From contig NZ_QQAR01000015.1 of the NCBI RefSeq assembly GCF_003350375.1, positions 58,613 to 122,612 of the forward strand: 64,000 nucleotides of DNA. Reading direction: 5' to 3'. The position numbers and the translations under genes were made by a program. Positions within the stretch are counted from its first letter, which is position 1, and each line of letters starts with the position of its first letter. The notes below the pieces were generated by a model. The model was given only the letters and a program-made list of their open reading frames with translations, searched no databases and had not been told where the DNA came from. Origin of the DNA: Flavobacterium sp. AG291. Its GTDB lineage: Bacteria > Bacteroidota > Bacteroidia > Flavobacteriales > Flavobacteriaceae. Positions 1-7,988 of the stretch are shown here, piece after piece.

Positions 1-35
1 GTCTGTGCCTGGTATTTTAAAAAATCATTGATCAT
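1..35 (-). CDS. N-terminus of a class III (aspartate-family) aminotransferase, cut by window edge
   Basis: Reading the minus strand from an ATG at 35 gives MINDFLKYQAQ and then leaves the window. This start resembles the N-terminus of the class III, PLP-dependent aminotransferases that lie next to OstA-like genes in Flavobacteriaceae. Only 11 codons are visible, so the call rests on that short resemblance and on the position 103 bp downstream of the OstA-like gene on the same strand. The active-site lysine region is outside the window. Probably co-transcribed with the OstA-like gene. Confidence 0.5.
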   Translation of the reverse strand, partial: MINDFLKYQAQ

Positions 36-39
36 ATTA

Positions 40-66
40 GCCCCCTAACCCCCAAAGGGGGAATTT
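40..66. repeat. G/C-rich palindromic intergenic repeat, copy 1
   Basis: Five C, AAA and five G (49-61) form a short hairpin, flanked by a further block of five C at 41-45. On the minus strand it reads as a pyrimidine arm, a G arm, then GGGTTAGGGGGCTAA. A diverged relative lies at 41861-41896 and shares the C arm, G arm and GGGGTTAGGGG tail followed by GGCTAA. It stands out sharply from AT-rich surroundings. It is probably a dispersed small repeat of Flavobacteria; its role is unknown. Confidence 0.6.
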
Positions 67-138
67 ACCGAAGAAAGGGTGTCTTCGTTTTTAATACTGT
101 ATATTAGAAGAACTGAAAACTGCGACTGCAAATGAAAA

Positions 139-1791
139 CTAAGGAGTTTGCGGTTTTGGCTTTGGTTGCGGATTGTTCTTGTCGTACTCCAGTGTTTTCT
201 TAAGAGGATCCATAGGTTTATCTTCCACTTTTTTATCGTCATCACTTTTCTTAACGATCTTATCATGCAGGTCTTTTTCTTCCTGCGGGAAAATATCATC
301 CTTAGAGAGTATCATCTCGTCGCCCCGCCATACAAACCCTCTGAATTTCCGCACATTCTCAGGGAATTCTGAATCAGGATAAACTTCACTTTCAGTCTTT
401 TTGAAAAGTGTGGCTGTTGTTATTTTATTATCTACTATCTCAAGATGTATGCTGCTGCCTTTTCCTTTATCAATACCAAAAAGTTCAGTCTTGTCATACA
501 TGTATACAATCTTTTCGGCATTACCTATCAGGTCGACTTCGTAGAGTTTATTGTCCCGGAATTTTCCATAGAGGTTCTTGCCCTTAACCTGATTATATCC
601 CGTTCCTATGGTGTCTTTTTGTATGATGAATGCGTTACCCAATACTTTTAAGGAATCAATTTGTTCGGTCTTACTGTTCGATATAATATGTACAATATCG
701 CCGGTAAGCTGGCTGTCACCATTCCAGATAACCGGTCTTTTTATCATTTGTGTTAATCCTTTCTTCTCATCCGAATGTATGGAATCGCATTTCCCGCTCA
801 TGTCCAGTTTGTAAAAACGGGCGTTGTTATAGCCTCTGATAATGCGTTCTCCGGGCTTTCCGGTAACAACCATCAGCTTAGCATGGGTGTACAACGTGTC
901 TTTTTCTACAAGAGTTTTGGCAACAGCATGTTTGGTCATAACAATAGAATCACCTTCTGTTTTTCTGTATATTTCGCCAAAGTGTCCCTCCATTATATAT
1001 TTGTTGATAGTATCAGTGATTCTGACATTATTGGTGCCCGATGAATAATTTTTCGGCTTGTTATAGTAAAGCTTGTCGCCTTTAATCACCCGCGTACCAT
1101 ATCTTATATAAGAATTGGTAAGAAGTTCGGCTTCGTTTTTCTTGGTGTCATAAAAGCCTTTTTCAGTATAGATAAAATCTTCTTTACTGGTAATGGTCGA
1201 TGGTCCGAATACATATGAATGTCCTGAATTGGTATAGTAATCAAGATGGTTTGATTTTAATACATATTTAGGATTGGTAAGTACTACAGCCGTCCTGAAT
1301 TCATATTTTTTTTGTCCAACAATATAGCGTCCTGATTTGCTTTTTAGTGTATTTTCTCCGTTTACAATTGTTCCGTAAGAATTGTAATAAGCCTGCTGGA
1401 TAGTTCTGTCAAAATTAATGGTATCGGTAGTAAGTCGCATGTCCGGCGAACGCATAACCACGTCGCCAGTTGCATAAGCAAACTTTTTATTACCGTTATA
1501 TTCAGCATAACGCCCATCCATGAATAGGGTGTCACCCTGATTCATCTTTACATTTCCAAAAAGCTTTATGTAGTTTTCTTTTGTGAAGTGATAGGCTTTA
1601 TTGCAGGTCATCCTGATTCCGTCGTGAAGTACCCTCACGTTCCCTGAAAGCACTACGGCACCGGGAATTTCAGTCTGGTTCATTTCACTGAAATCAACGT
1701 GTTCTATAATAATTTGCTTAGTGTTCTGGGCAGTAAGCGAAGTGCCACTGAAAGCGATAAAAGCAATGAATAAAAAAAGAAGCTTTTTCAA
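139..1791 (-). CDS. OstA/LptA-like periplasmic protein
   Basis: A 550-residue protein with a clear signal peptide (residues 1-21, MKKLLFLFIAFIAFSGTSLT then AQ). It has a long run of short beta-strand repeats of the type 'GNVRVLHDG', 'GNVKMNQGDT', 'ATGDVVMRS', characteristic of the OstA/LptA/LptD N-terminal fold. Family members form the lipopolysaccharide bridge across the periplasm. The Bacteroidota version is longer than E. coli LptA (about 185 residues) and is usually labelled only 'OstA-like'. The C-terminus (about 500-550) is charged and ends in a Pro/Lys-rich tail, probably disordered. It precedes the aminotransferase gene on the same strand. Transport of LPS is inferred from the family, not shown here. 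Confidence 0.85.
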   Translation of the reverse strand: MKKLLFLFIAFIAFSGTSLTAQNTKQIIIEHVDFSEMNQTEIPGAVVLSGNVRVLHDGIRMTCNKAYHFTKENYIKLFGNVKMNQGDTLFMDGRYAEYNGNKKFAYATGDVVMRSPDMRLTTDTINFDRTIQQAYYNSYGTIVNGENTLKSKSGRYIVGQKKYEFRTAVVLTNPKYVLKSNHLDYYTNSGHSYVFGPSTITSKEDFIYTEKGFYDTKKNEAELLTNSYIRYGTRVIKGDKLYYNKPKNYSSGTNNVRITDTINKYIMEGHFGEIYRKTEGDSIVMTKHAVAKTLVEKDTLYTHAKLMVVTGKPGERIIRGYNNARFYKLDMSGKCDSIHSDEKKGLTQMIKRPVIWNGDSQLTGDIVHIISNSKTEQIDSLKVLGNAFIIQKDTIGTGYNQVKGKNLYGKFRDNKLYEVDLIGNAEKIVYMYDKTELFGIDKGKGSSIHLEIVDNKITTATLFKKTESEVYPDSEFPENVRKFRGFVWRGDEMILSKDDIFPQEEKDLHDKIVKKSDDDKKVEDKPMDPLKKTLEYDKNNPQPKPKPQTP

Positions 1792-1808
1792 GTTTTAATA
1801 ATTTGGAA

Positions 1809-1816
1809 CAAATTTA
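1809..1816 (-). promoter_or_regulatory. Candidate -7 element (TAAATTTG) for the OstA-like gene
   Basis: CAAATTTA on the plus strand reads TAAATTTG on the minus strand, matching the Bacteroidota TAnnTTTG element, 18 bp upstream of the OstA-like ATG. No TTG at ideal spacing is seen, so support is moderate. Confidence 0.4.
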
Positions 1817-1862
1817 CATAAAAACAATAACAATGGATATGTTGAGTTTTTATTGTGTGGAT

Positions 1863-1890
1863 AAAAAAAAGCCGCTCTTTCAAGCGGCTT
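1863..1890 (-). terminator. Rho-independent terminator of purA
   Basis: An eight-base stem (AAGCCGCT with AGCGGCTT) around a six-base loop is followed on the minus strand by a run of T. It lies a few bases past the purA stop codon. Confidence 0.9.
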
Positions 1891-1895
1891 CTGTA

Positions 1896-3167
1896 TTATT
1901 TCATTATTGTCTGAGTTCTGTCCGGACCTACAGATACAACTTTGATAGGTACTTCAAGTTCTTTTTCAATAAACTCAATATATTCTTTAAGCTCAGCAGG
2001 AAGCTGCTCATAAGTAGTCATTCCTGTAAGGTCAGCAGCCCATCCTTTTTTCTCAACAAAAATCGGCTCAACATTTTCCGGTTCGATGTTGTATGGAAGG
2101 TGGTTAATTTCCTGTCCTTTATATTTATAGGCAGTACATACTTTTAGAGTATCGAAACCTGAAAGTACGTCACCTTTCATCATGTAAAGAGCAGTTACAC
2201 CATTTACCTGAACCGCATATTTAAGCGCTACAAGGTCTAACCAACCACAACGTCTTGCACGTCCTGTAACCGAACCGAATTCATTACCAACGCGTGCCAT
2301 AGTAGCACCATCTTCATCAAATAGTTCAGTAGGGAATGGTCCGCTACCTACACGTGTAGTATATGCTTTAAAAATTCCGAATACATCTTTAACTCTGTTT
2401 GGTGCAATACCAAGACCTGTACAAGCTCCTGCGGCAGTAGTATTAGATGATGTAACGAATGGATAAGTTCCGAAATCAATATCAAGAAGCGATCCCTGAG
2501 CACCTTCAGCAAGGATTGTTTTTCCTTCCTTCATGGCTTTGTTCAGGTACTCTTCACTATCAATGAAAGTAAGTTTCTTAAGTTCTTTAACCGCAGCAAA
2601 GAATTCAGCCTCAAGCTCAGCAAGATCATATTGAAGATCTACATTGTAGAAATCGATCATTGCCTGGTGTTTGTCAGCAAGATGGCGGTAAAGCTCTTCA
2701 AAGTTGTCAAGCTCAATATCACCTACACGAAGACCGTTTCTTCCGGTTTTGTCCATATAAGTAGGTCCAATACCTTTAAGTGTAGAGCCAATCTTTGCTT
2801 TTCCTTTAGAAGCTTCAGAAGCAGCATCTAAAAGCCGGTGAGTAGGAAGAATTAGGTGTGCTTTTCTTGAAATAAGAAGGCGTGACTGTATATCGATATT
2901 GAATTTTTCAAGTCCTTCTATCTCTTTCTGGAAAACAACAGGATCCATAACCACACCGTTTCCTATGATATTAACAGAGTTTTTATGGAATATACCTGAT
3001 GGTATAGTTCTTAAAACGTGTTTGATACCGTCAAACTCAAGCGTGTGTCCGGCATTTGGCCCACCCTGAAAACGGGCAATAATATCATATTTTGATGTGA
3101 GTACGTCAACGATCTTTCCTTTACCTTCGTCGCCCCACTGTAATCCAAGCAGCAAATCTACGGTCAT
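1896..3167 (-). CDS. purA: Adenylosuccinate synthetase
   Basis: A 423-residue cytoplasmic enzyme joining IMP and aspartate with GTP hydrolysis, the first committed step from IMP to AMP. The N-terminal signature GLQWGDEGKGKIVD (about 8-21) and the GGPNAGHT motif (about 35-42) are intact. The GTP-binding loop, the STLKGIGPTY segment and the C-terminal VSVGPDRTQTI block are also present. Length is normal for PurA (about 425-430). It is bounded downstream by its own terminator and upstream by the terminator of the Fur-family gene, so it is probably monocistronic. Confidence 0.97.
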   Translation of the reverse strand: MTVDLLLGLQWGDEGKGKIVDVLTSKYDIIARFQGGPNAGHTLEFDGIKHVLRTIPSGIFHKNSVNIIGNGVVMDPVVFQKEIEGLEKFNIDIQSRLLISRKAHLILPTHRLLDAASEASKGKAKIGSTLKGIGPTYMDKTGRNGLRVGDIELDNFEELYRHLADKHQAMIDFYNVDLQYDLAELEAEFFAAVKELKKLTFIDSEEYLNKAMKEGKTILAEGAQGSLLDIDFGTYPFVTSSNTTAAGACTGLGIAPNRVKDVFGIFKAYTTRVGSGPFPTELFDEDGATMARVGNEFGSVTGRARRCGWLDLVALKYAVQVNGVTALYMMKGDVLSGFDTLKVCTAYKYKGQEINHLPYNIEPENVEPIFVEKKGWAADLTGMTTYEQLPAELKEYIEFIEKELEVPIKVVSVGPDRTQTIMK

Positions 3168-3220
3168 TCCTTTAATTTGTTTGTTATATTGAAATAATTG
3201 TTTTTCGGATAATTACTAAA

Positions 3221-3251
3221 AATAAAAACCAATCCTTTTCAGGGTTGGTTT
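3221..3251 (-). terminator. Terminator downstream of the Fur-family gene
   Basis: Inverted repeat AAACCAAyCC / GGrTTGGTTT with a short A/T loop, followed on the minus strand by a T-rich tract. It lies 24 bp past the Fur-family stop codon. Confidence 0.75.
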
Positions 3252-3275
3252 ATCGTTTTCTAAACGAGCCCTTTA

Positions 3276-3764
3276 TTAATGTTCTGCAACAGGTTGTTCA
3301 ACAACAGGTTTTTCCTGTTCCGTTGCAGATTGTTTTTTATGGCCGTAAAGGTATAAAGAATGGTTATGAATTTCAATACCAAAAATCTCTTCTATCGTTT
3401 TTTTGATAGATTGTATCCTTGGGTCGCAAAACTCTATAACTTCTCCTGTGTCAGTCATAATGATATGGTCATGCTGCTTGTCAAAATACGATTTCTCGTA
3501 GTGGCTCTGGTTTTGTCCAAACTGGTGTCTTCTTACCAACCCGCATTCTAAAAGCAACTCTATCGTGTTGTAAAGCGTGGCACGGCTCACACGGTAGTTC
3601 TTGTTTTTCATCTTTATGTACAGCGATTCAATGTCAAAATGCTCTTTGCTGTCATAAATTTCCTGAAGTATAGCATAGCGCTCAGGAGTTTTCCTGTGGC
3701 CTTTGTCTTCTAGGAACTTAGTAAAAACATTTTTTACAATGTCCTGGTTTTTATTATCTTCCAT
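3276..3764 (-). CDS. Fur-family metal-dependent regulator
   Basis: A 162-residue protein of the Fur/Zur/PerR superfamily, transcription repressors that sense iron, zinc or peroxide. The winged-helix recognition segment [13 protein letters not shown] is at 59-71, and the HDHII metal-site segment starts at 98, followed by [12 protein letters not shown]. The usual CxxC structural-zinc pair after HDHII is replaced by MTDT; the only cysteines are C74 and C113, and no C-terminal CxxC exists. The tail (about 146-162) is Gln/Glu/Pro-rich and probably disordered. It lies 58 bp downstream of rel on the same strand, with a candidate promoter of its own in the gap. Iron sensing is likely but the ligand cannot be settled from sequence. 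Confidence 0.85.
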   Translation of the reverse strand: MEDNKNQDIVKNVFTKFLEDKGHRKTPERYAILQEIYDSKEHFDIESLYIKMKNKNYRVSRATLYNTIELLLECGLVRRHQFGQNQSHYEKSYFDKQHDHIIMTDTGEVIEFCDPRIQSIKKTIEEIFGIEIHNHSLYLYGHKKQSATEQEKPVVEQPVAEH

Positions 3765-3783
3765 GGTATTTGTATCGATGGTG

Positions 3784-3791
3784 CAAAGATA
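3784..3791 (-). promoter_or_regulatory. Candidate -7 element (TATCTTTG) for the Fur-family gene
   Basis: CAAAGATA on the plus strand reads TATCTTTG on the minus strand, 20 bp upstream of the ATG, in the gap after rel. The same octamer occurs upstream of folE. Confidence 0.45.
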
Positions 3792-3822
3792 ATCTAAATT
3801 TCGTTAAGTGAAAGCATTAAGC

Positions 3823-6045
3823 TTAATTGTTATTTATCCTAGTCACTTTATCTATGCCATCTATTTTTTTAATATTGTCTATAAGTTTTTTAAGTATGGT
3901 GTTGTTCTGTACTACGACAGTAACCTGACCGTTAAATATCCCAGCATTTCCGCTAAGCGATATACTCTGGATGTTCACGTGCATATTGTTGGATATTACC
4001 TTGGTAAGTTCATTGGTAAGTCCCAGGGTATCCATACCGGTAATTTTAAGTGTTGCCTTGAATTCTTCCTGTGATGAATCGATCCATTTGGCTGGCATAA
4101 TGCGGTAGGCGTAATTACTCTGAAGCCTGATGGCGTTCGGACAGTCTTTTTTGTGCACTTTAATACCTTCATTTATGGTAATAAAGCCAAACACATCATC
4201 TCCCGGAATGGGGTTACAGCAGTTGGATAGCTTATAGTCCAGTTTATCGTCATTTTTACCGAAAACCAACAGGTCATAATTACGGCTGATCTCTTCTTTT
4301 TGTATCTGTTCCTGAGGTACGCTTGGCGAACGTTTGATCTTGCTCTTAAAGAAGTTCATGAACGTATTGCTCTTCAGGGCAGCATAATCCTTAAGCTGTT
4401 GGTTGTCTATGGTTCCAACTCCTACACGATAAAACAGGTCAAGGCTGGTTTTTAGCTTAAAGTAGTTTACCAGCTCATTAACAATATTTTCGCTAAGTGT
4501 AATTTTTAAATGGCGTAACTTACGGGTAAGGAGTTCTTTACCGTCTTCGGCAATTTTTTTGGTACTTTCATTAAGTACGTTCTTAATCTTATTTTTAGCG
4601 CGGGCCGTTGTTACATAGTCCAGCCAGTGCGGATTAGGCTTTTGGTTGGGCGAGGTAATAACTTCCACCTGATCACCGCTGTTTAGTACATGGTTTAGCG
4701 GAACCAGTTTACCATTTACACGTGTGCCTCTTGTTTTTACACCAATCTCAGAGTGTATGCTAAAGGCAAAATCCAGTGAGGTAGCTCCTTTTGGTAGCGA
4801 TTTTATTTCGCCCTTAGGGGTAAATACATAAATTTCTTTGGCGTAAAGGTTCAGCTTAAAGTCCTCTACAAAGTCTACAGCATTGCCCGATGTGTTTTCG
4901 AGAGCTTCTTTAAGCAGGTTTAGCCAGGTTTCAAGTCCGTGTTCTTCGGTTGCGCCACCCTGTTTGTACTTGTAGTGTGCTGCATAACCTTTTTCAGCTA
5001 CTTCGTCCATACGCTCACTACGTACCTGAACTTCAACCCAACGACCCTTAGGTCCCATAACTGTAATGTGCAGGGCTTCATATCCGGTTGATTTAGGTGA
5101 CGAGATCCAGTCTCTCAGCCTGCTAGGGCTGGGGCGGTAGTGGTCGGTTACGATAGAGTATATTTTCCAGGCTATGAATTTCTCATCATGTTGGTTTGAT
5201 CTATAGATTATTCGTAATGCAAACTTGTCGTATACTTCATCAAAAGTTACCCCTTGCGCCAGCATTTTCCTGCGGATGGAATATATCGACTTCGGGCGGC
5301 CTTTTATGGTATATTCAATCCCTTCAGCATCAAGGGAAGCTTTTAATACGTCTGATATCGATTTGATATAAGCGTCCTGTTCTTCCTTTGTTTCCTTCAT
5401 CTTGCTTACAATGTCGTTGTAAACTGCAGGTTCGGTATATTTTAAGCCAAGGTCTTCCAGCTGTGATTTTATGTTATATAAGCCCAGACGATGTGCTAAC
5501 GGAGCGTATATATATAGCGTTTCAGAAGCAATCTTAGCCTGTTTGTAATCGGCCATAGACTCCATTGTCTGCATGTTGTGCAGCCTGTCAGCTATTTTGA
5601 TAAGAATAACCCTTACATCGTCGTTCAGGGTAAGGAGCATTTTGCGGAAGTTTTCCGCCTGCATCGATATTTCCTGATCGGTCTTAACCTGAGCTATTTT
5701 GGTGAGTCCGTCAACAATCTGCGCTATTTTAGGATTGAACATACGCTCAATATCCGCAACGGTAATATCGGTGTCTTCTACTACATCGTGCAGTAGGGCA
5801 GAGGCAATAGAAGTTGCACCCAACCCGATTTCCGATGCTACGATTTTAGCTACGGCAATAGGGTGGAAGATGTAGGCTTCGCCCGATTTTCTTCGTTGTT
5901 CTTTATGGGCATCCACGGCAACGTCAAAAGCTTTTCGTATTAGCTTTTTGTCATCTTCGGTAAGCGTTTGGTAGCTGATGCGGAGTAACTCCTTGTATTC
6001 TTTGGCAATAGCCTTATTTTCCTGTTCTATATCGATCTCTATCAT
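3823..6045 (-). CDS. Bifunctional (p)ppGpp synthetase/hydrolase (Rel/SpoT)
   Basis: A 740-residue stringent-response enzyme that makes and degrades (p)ppGpp. The HD hydrolase domain is complete (FHPIAVAKIV, LLHDVVEDTD, ADRLHNMQTM, about 60-165). It is followed by the synthetase domain (GRPKSIYSIRRKM, DKFALRIIYR, GYEALHITV) and a TGS domain (VFTPKGEIKSLPKGATSLDF, about 405). Next come the conserved-cysteine region (CCNPIPGD ... HKKDCP) and a C-terminal ACT domain. Both catalytic halves keep their signatures, so it should be a long bifunctional Rel rather than a synthetase-only RelA. It is upstream of the Fur-family gene in the same direction. Confidence 0.95.
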   Translation of the reverse strand: MIEIDIEQENKAIAKEYKELLRISYQTLTEDDKKLIRKAFDVAVDAHKEQRRKSGEAYIFHPIAVAKIVASEIGLGATSIASALLHDVVEDTDITVADIERMFNPKIAQIVDGLTKIAQVKTDQEISMQAENFRKMLLTLNDDVRVILIKIADRLHNMQTMESMADYKQAKIASETLYIYAPLAHRLGLYNIKSQLEDLGLKYTEPAVYNDIVSKMKETKEEQDAYIKSISDVLKASLDAEGIEYTIKGRPKSIYSIRRKMLAQGVTFDEVYDKFALRIIYRSNQHDEKFIAWKIYSIVTDHYRPSPSRLRDWISSPKSTGYEALHITVMGPKGRWVEVQVRSERMDEVAEKGYAAHYKYKQGGATEEHGLETWLNLLKEALENTSGNAVDFVEDFKLNLYAKEIYVFTPKGEIKSLPKGATSLDFAFSIHSEIGVKTRGTRVNGKLVPLNHVLNSGDQVEVITSPNQKPNPHWLDYVTTARAKNKIKNVLNESTKKIAEDGKELLTRKLRHLKITLSENIVNELVNYFKLKTSLDLFYRVGVGTIDNQQLKDYAALKSNTFMNFFKSKIKRSPSVPQEQIQKEEISRNYDLLVFGKNDDKLDYKLSNCCNPIPGDDVFGFITINEGIKVHKKDCPNAIRLQSNYAYRIMPAKWIDSSQEEFKATLKITGMDTLGLTNELTKVISNNMHVNIQSISLSGNAGIFNGQVTVVVQNNTILKKLIDNIKKIDGIDKVTRINNN

Positions 6046-6092
6046 AGTCCTATAACAATAGCCTTAAAATTAGTGATAATTTTTATCAAAAA

Positions 6093-6100
6093 CAAAGGTA
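6093..6100 (-). promoter_or_regulatory. Candidate -7 element (TACCTTTG) for rel
   Basis: CAAAGGTA on the plus strand reads TACCTTTG on the minus strand, 48 bp upstream of the rel ATG. No strong TTG at -33. Confidence 0.4.
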
Positions 6101-6132
6101 GCTATCGAATTATTCTATGATTGCATAGTTGT

Positions 6133-6167
6133 AAAACAAAAACAGGCAGGGTAAATCCCTGCCTGTT
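6133..6167 (-). terminator. Strong terminator after the short-chain dehydrogenase
   Basis: Perfect 11-bp stem (AACAGGCAGGG / CCCTGCCTGTT) with a five-base loop, followed by a T-rich run on the minus strand. It lies 19 bp past the dehydrogenase stop and closes the 6.2-8.5 kb cluster. Confidence 0.9.
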
Positions 6168-6185
6168 AAAACGATATGGTGATTA

Positions 6186-6938
6186 TTATCTTAATCCCCC
6201 TGAAGCGCTAATTCTTTCGCCGGTAACCCATGCGGCATCATCTGACGCCAAAAAGGTAACTACGCGGGCGATATCATCAGGTTGACCGGCACGCGCAAGA
6301 GGTGTTGTAGCAACGATGTTGCTTTCAAAATCACTCCCTGTAATACCAGCAGTTACTGTGCCTTCGGTGGTGGTGTAGCCTGGAGCGACTGTGTTTACCC
6401 TGATCTTTTTTGGAGCAAGTTCGATAGCAAAAGTTTTAGTAAGCGTGTCTAATGCCCCTTTTGTTGCGGCATAAATGCCCATGTTCTCTCCGGGGCTGTT
6501 ACTTACTACAGAGCTAATGTTTATAATGCTGCCGCCGTTTTCAGGAAAATGTTTTACAGCCTGCTGTGTAGTCAGGATCGGACCAAAAACATTAATGTTG
6601 AATTGCCTGTCATATTCTTCTTTTGTAATGTCACTCACAGGGGCAAATCCGTATACACCAGCGTTGTTTACCACAATGTCCAGGCGTCCGTAGTTCTTAA
6701 TGGTTTCGTTAAAGATGCTTTCTACATCGGTAATATTGTCTACACTGCCTTTTACTGCAAATGCTTTTCCGCCATCGGCCATTATCTGATTTACCACTTT
6801 GTTAGCGTCTTCAGCGCTACTGGCATAATTTACTGCTACAGATGCACCTGCTGCAGCAAGGCTTTTAGCTATTCCGGCACCTATTCCTTTAGAAGCACCT
6901 GTTACTACAGCTACTTTTCCATTTAAATTTAAACTCAT
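6186..6938 (-). CDS. Short-chain dehydrogenase/reductase (SDR)
   Basis: A 250-residue NAD(P)-dependent oxidoreductase of the classical SDR family. The cofactor motif TGASKGIG is at 14-21, NNAGVYG is at about 91-97, and the catalytic Ser (INISS) and Tyr/Lys (YAATK) are present. The closing ASDDAAWVTGERISASGG block is typical of FabG-like enzymes. The substrate cannot be told. Being next to an ArsR-type regulator and away from fatty-acid genes argues for an accessory or stress-induced reductase rather than housekeeping FabG. The 173-bp AT-rich leader carries a 12-bp motif repeated upstream of arsR. Confidence 0.88.
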   Translation of the reverse strand: MSLNLNGKVAVVTGASKGIGAGIAKSLAAAGASVAVNYASSAEDANKVVNQIMADGGKAFAVKGSVDNITDVESIFNETIKNYGRLDIVVNNAGVYGFAPVSDITKEEYDRQFNINVFGPILTTQQAVKHFPENGGSIINISSVVSNSPGENMGIYAATKGALDTLTKTFAIELAPKKIRVNTVAPGYTTTEGTVTAGITGSDFESNIVATTPLARAGQPDDIARVVTFLASDDAAWVTGERISASGGLR

Positions 6939-6975
6939 TATTTTGTATTTTAATTGATTATTTATTCATATATTT

Positions 6976-6987
6976 AAATTTATCTAT
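6976..6987. promoter_or_regulatory. Candidate ArsR operator, copy A
   Basis: AAATTTATCTAT on the plus strand (ATAGATAAATTT on the minus strand) lies 38-49 bp upstream of the SDR start codon. The identical 12-mer occurs at 7402-7413, 18-29 bp upstream of arsR, in the same orientation. Two identical copies before the regulator and before its neighbour suggest a shared operator. The region is very AT-rich, so chance cannot be excluded. Confidence 0.4.
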
Positions 6988-7111
6988 ATTTTTAAATGTG
7001 ACTTATGTTTGATTATCACTCTTAAAAATTTAAATCATTTAGATAGGGATGAATTGCTGGTGCAATACTACAAAATATTTATCGATATATTTATATTTTT
7101 CTATATATAAA

Positions 7112-7384
7112 TTATATGGTAAACGAGTTTATGAATTTAATATAGTTGTTAAAGGCTTCTTTATCAATAGTATATTTTATATTTCTTCCTTCTTTTTCAG
7201 ATATCAGCAGGCCGGAATCAGTGAGCTGCTTTATGTGGTGTGATACAGAAGGCTGCGCCAGATTTATCATATCACAGATATCGGCGCATTGTCTCCACCC
7301 GTGTTTTTTTACTTCTTCAAGTATTCGCATACGGTGCGGGTCGCCTAAAGCTTTTGATATTCGTTCTATGTCTTTTGCTTTCAT
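7112..7384 (-). CDS. ArsR-family winged-helix regulator
   Basis: A 90-residue DNA-binding protein. The opening (KALGDPHRMRIL, about 11-22) and the helix-turn-helix (ADICDMINLAQPSVSHHIKQL, about 34-54) are typical of ArsR/SmtB proteins. The classical arsenic/cadmium motif ELCxCDL is absent. Two cysteines sit four residues apart (C33, C37) at the start of the HTH, which could bind metal or respond to oxidation, but this is inference. The start is 25 bp from the cupin stop, and the SDR gene follows on the same strand. Probably autoregulatory and controlling the SDR gene. Confidence 0.88.
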   Translation of the reverse strand: MKAKDIERISKALGDPHRMRILEEVKKHGWRQCADICDMINLAQPSVSHHIKQLTDSGLLISEKEGRNIKYTIDKEAFNNYIKFINSFTI

Positions 7385-7401
7385 AAAGTATTGAAAAATG
7401 C

Positions 7402-7413
7402 AAATTTATCTAT
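7402..7413. promoter_or_regulatory. Candidate ArsR operator, copy B
   Basis: Second copy of the 12-mer AAATTTATCTAT, overlapping the last bases of the cupin gene and 18-29 bp upstream of arsR. See copy A at 6976-6987. Confidence 0.4.
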
Positions 7414-7988
7414 TTAATTTGTGAATCCCTAACGATTTCTCCTAAACAGTATTTGTCAAGCAGTTTCCTTTCGGCTCCGCTTATTTTGGCAATACGGTAT
7501 GCAAGTGCTGCTAACGGGCTAAAGAGATAAAAATAAAGGTTTTTAAGATGGGTGTCACCCCAATAAAGTAATATTGCACCATAAAGAGGATTTTTAGGAA
7601 TCATTTTTTTAGTGGTTTTACCATCGTTAACCAGTCCAAAAAGGCCTTTAATGAAGTTTTCAAATCCCGGCTGCCCGCTTCTCAATATTATTTTAAAGAC
7701 AATAGGCTCATCGCTGTCATTAAAAAAGCGATGTTCAACACCTATTGGAACCAACCGACTTTCTCCGGGGTCTAAATATACAATGTCCTTATTGTACAAG
7801 AGTCCCAGTTTGCCCTTTACAGCGATAAACTCTTCTGTAAATCGGGTATGGTAATGTGGAGGGTTTCCGCCTCCCGGCATAAGGTTAACTTCTAAAAGCG
7901 AATATTCTCCAAGTGTATCTGCAGATGATCGGAGTATTTTGGTATACTCGCCGTTTAACGGATTATAATATGTCTTTACATCATCCAT
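7410..7988 (-). CDS. Cupin-domain protein
   Basis: A 192-residue protein with a complete cupin fold signature. Motif 1 is PPHYHTRFTEEFIAVKG (H45, H47, Glu 52/53), and motif 2 is PIGVEHRFFN (H86). These residues would bind one metal ion. The C-terminal part (about 125-190) is unlike a plain cupin and includes a hydrophobic stretch (LYFYLFSPLAALAYRI). I chose the ATG at 7988 because the reading frame of the upstream secreted protein ends in TAATG sharing its A, a typical coupling arrangement; a TTG at 7994 is possible. Substrate unknown. Confidence 0.82.
   Translation of the reverse strand: MDDVKTYYNPLNGEYTKILRSSADTLGEYSLLEVNLMPGGGNPPHYHTRFTEEFIAVKGKLGLLYNKDIVYLDPGESRLVPIGVEHRFFNDSDEPIVFKIILRSGQPGFENFIKGLFGLVNDGKTTKKMIPKNPLYGAILLYWGDTHLKNLYFYLFSPLAALAYRIAKISGAERKLLDKYCLGEIVRDSQIK

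Noticed and set aside
45..299. Open frame antisense to the 3' part of the OstA-like gene region
   Set aside because: Overlaps a clear gene in another frame, is highly basic with no signal or domain, and has no coding-like composition.
1803..2147. Plus-strand open frame over the purA 3' end
   Set aside because: It is a shadow of purA, passes through the purA terminator and has a low-complexity Phe/Ser-rich translation.
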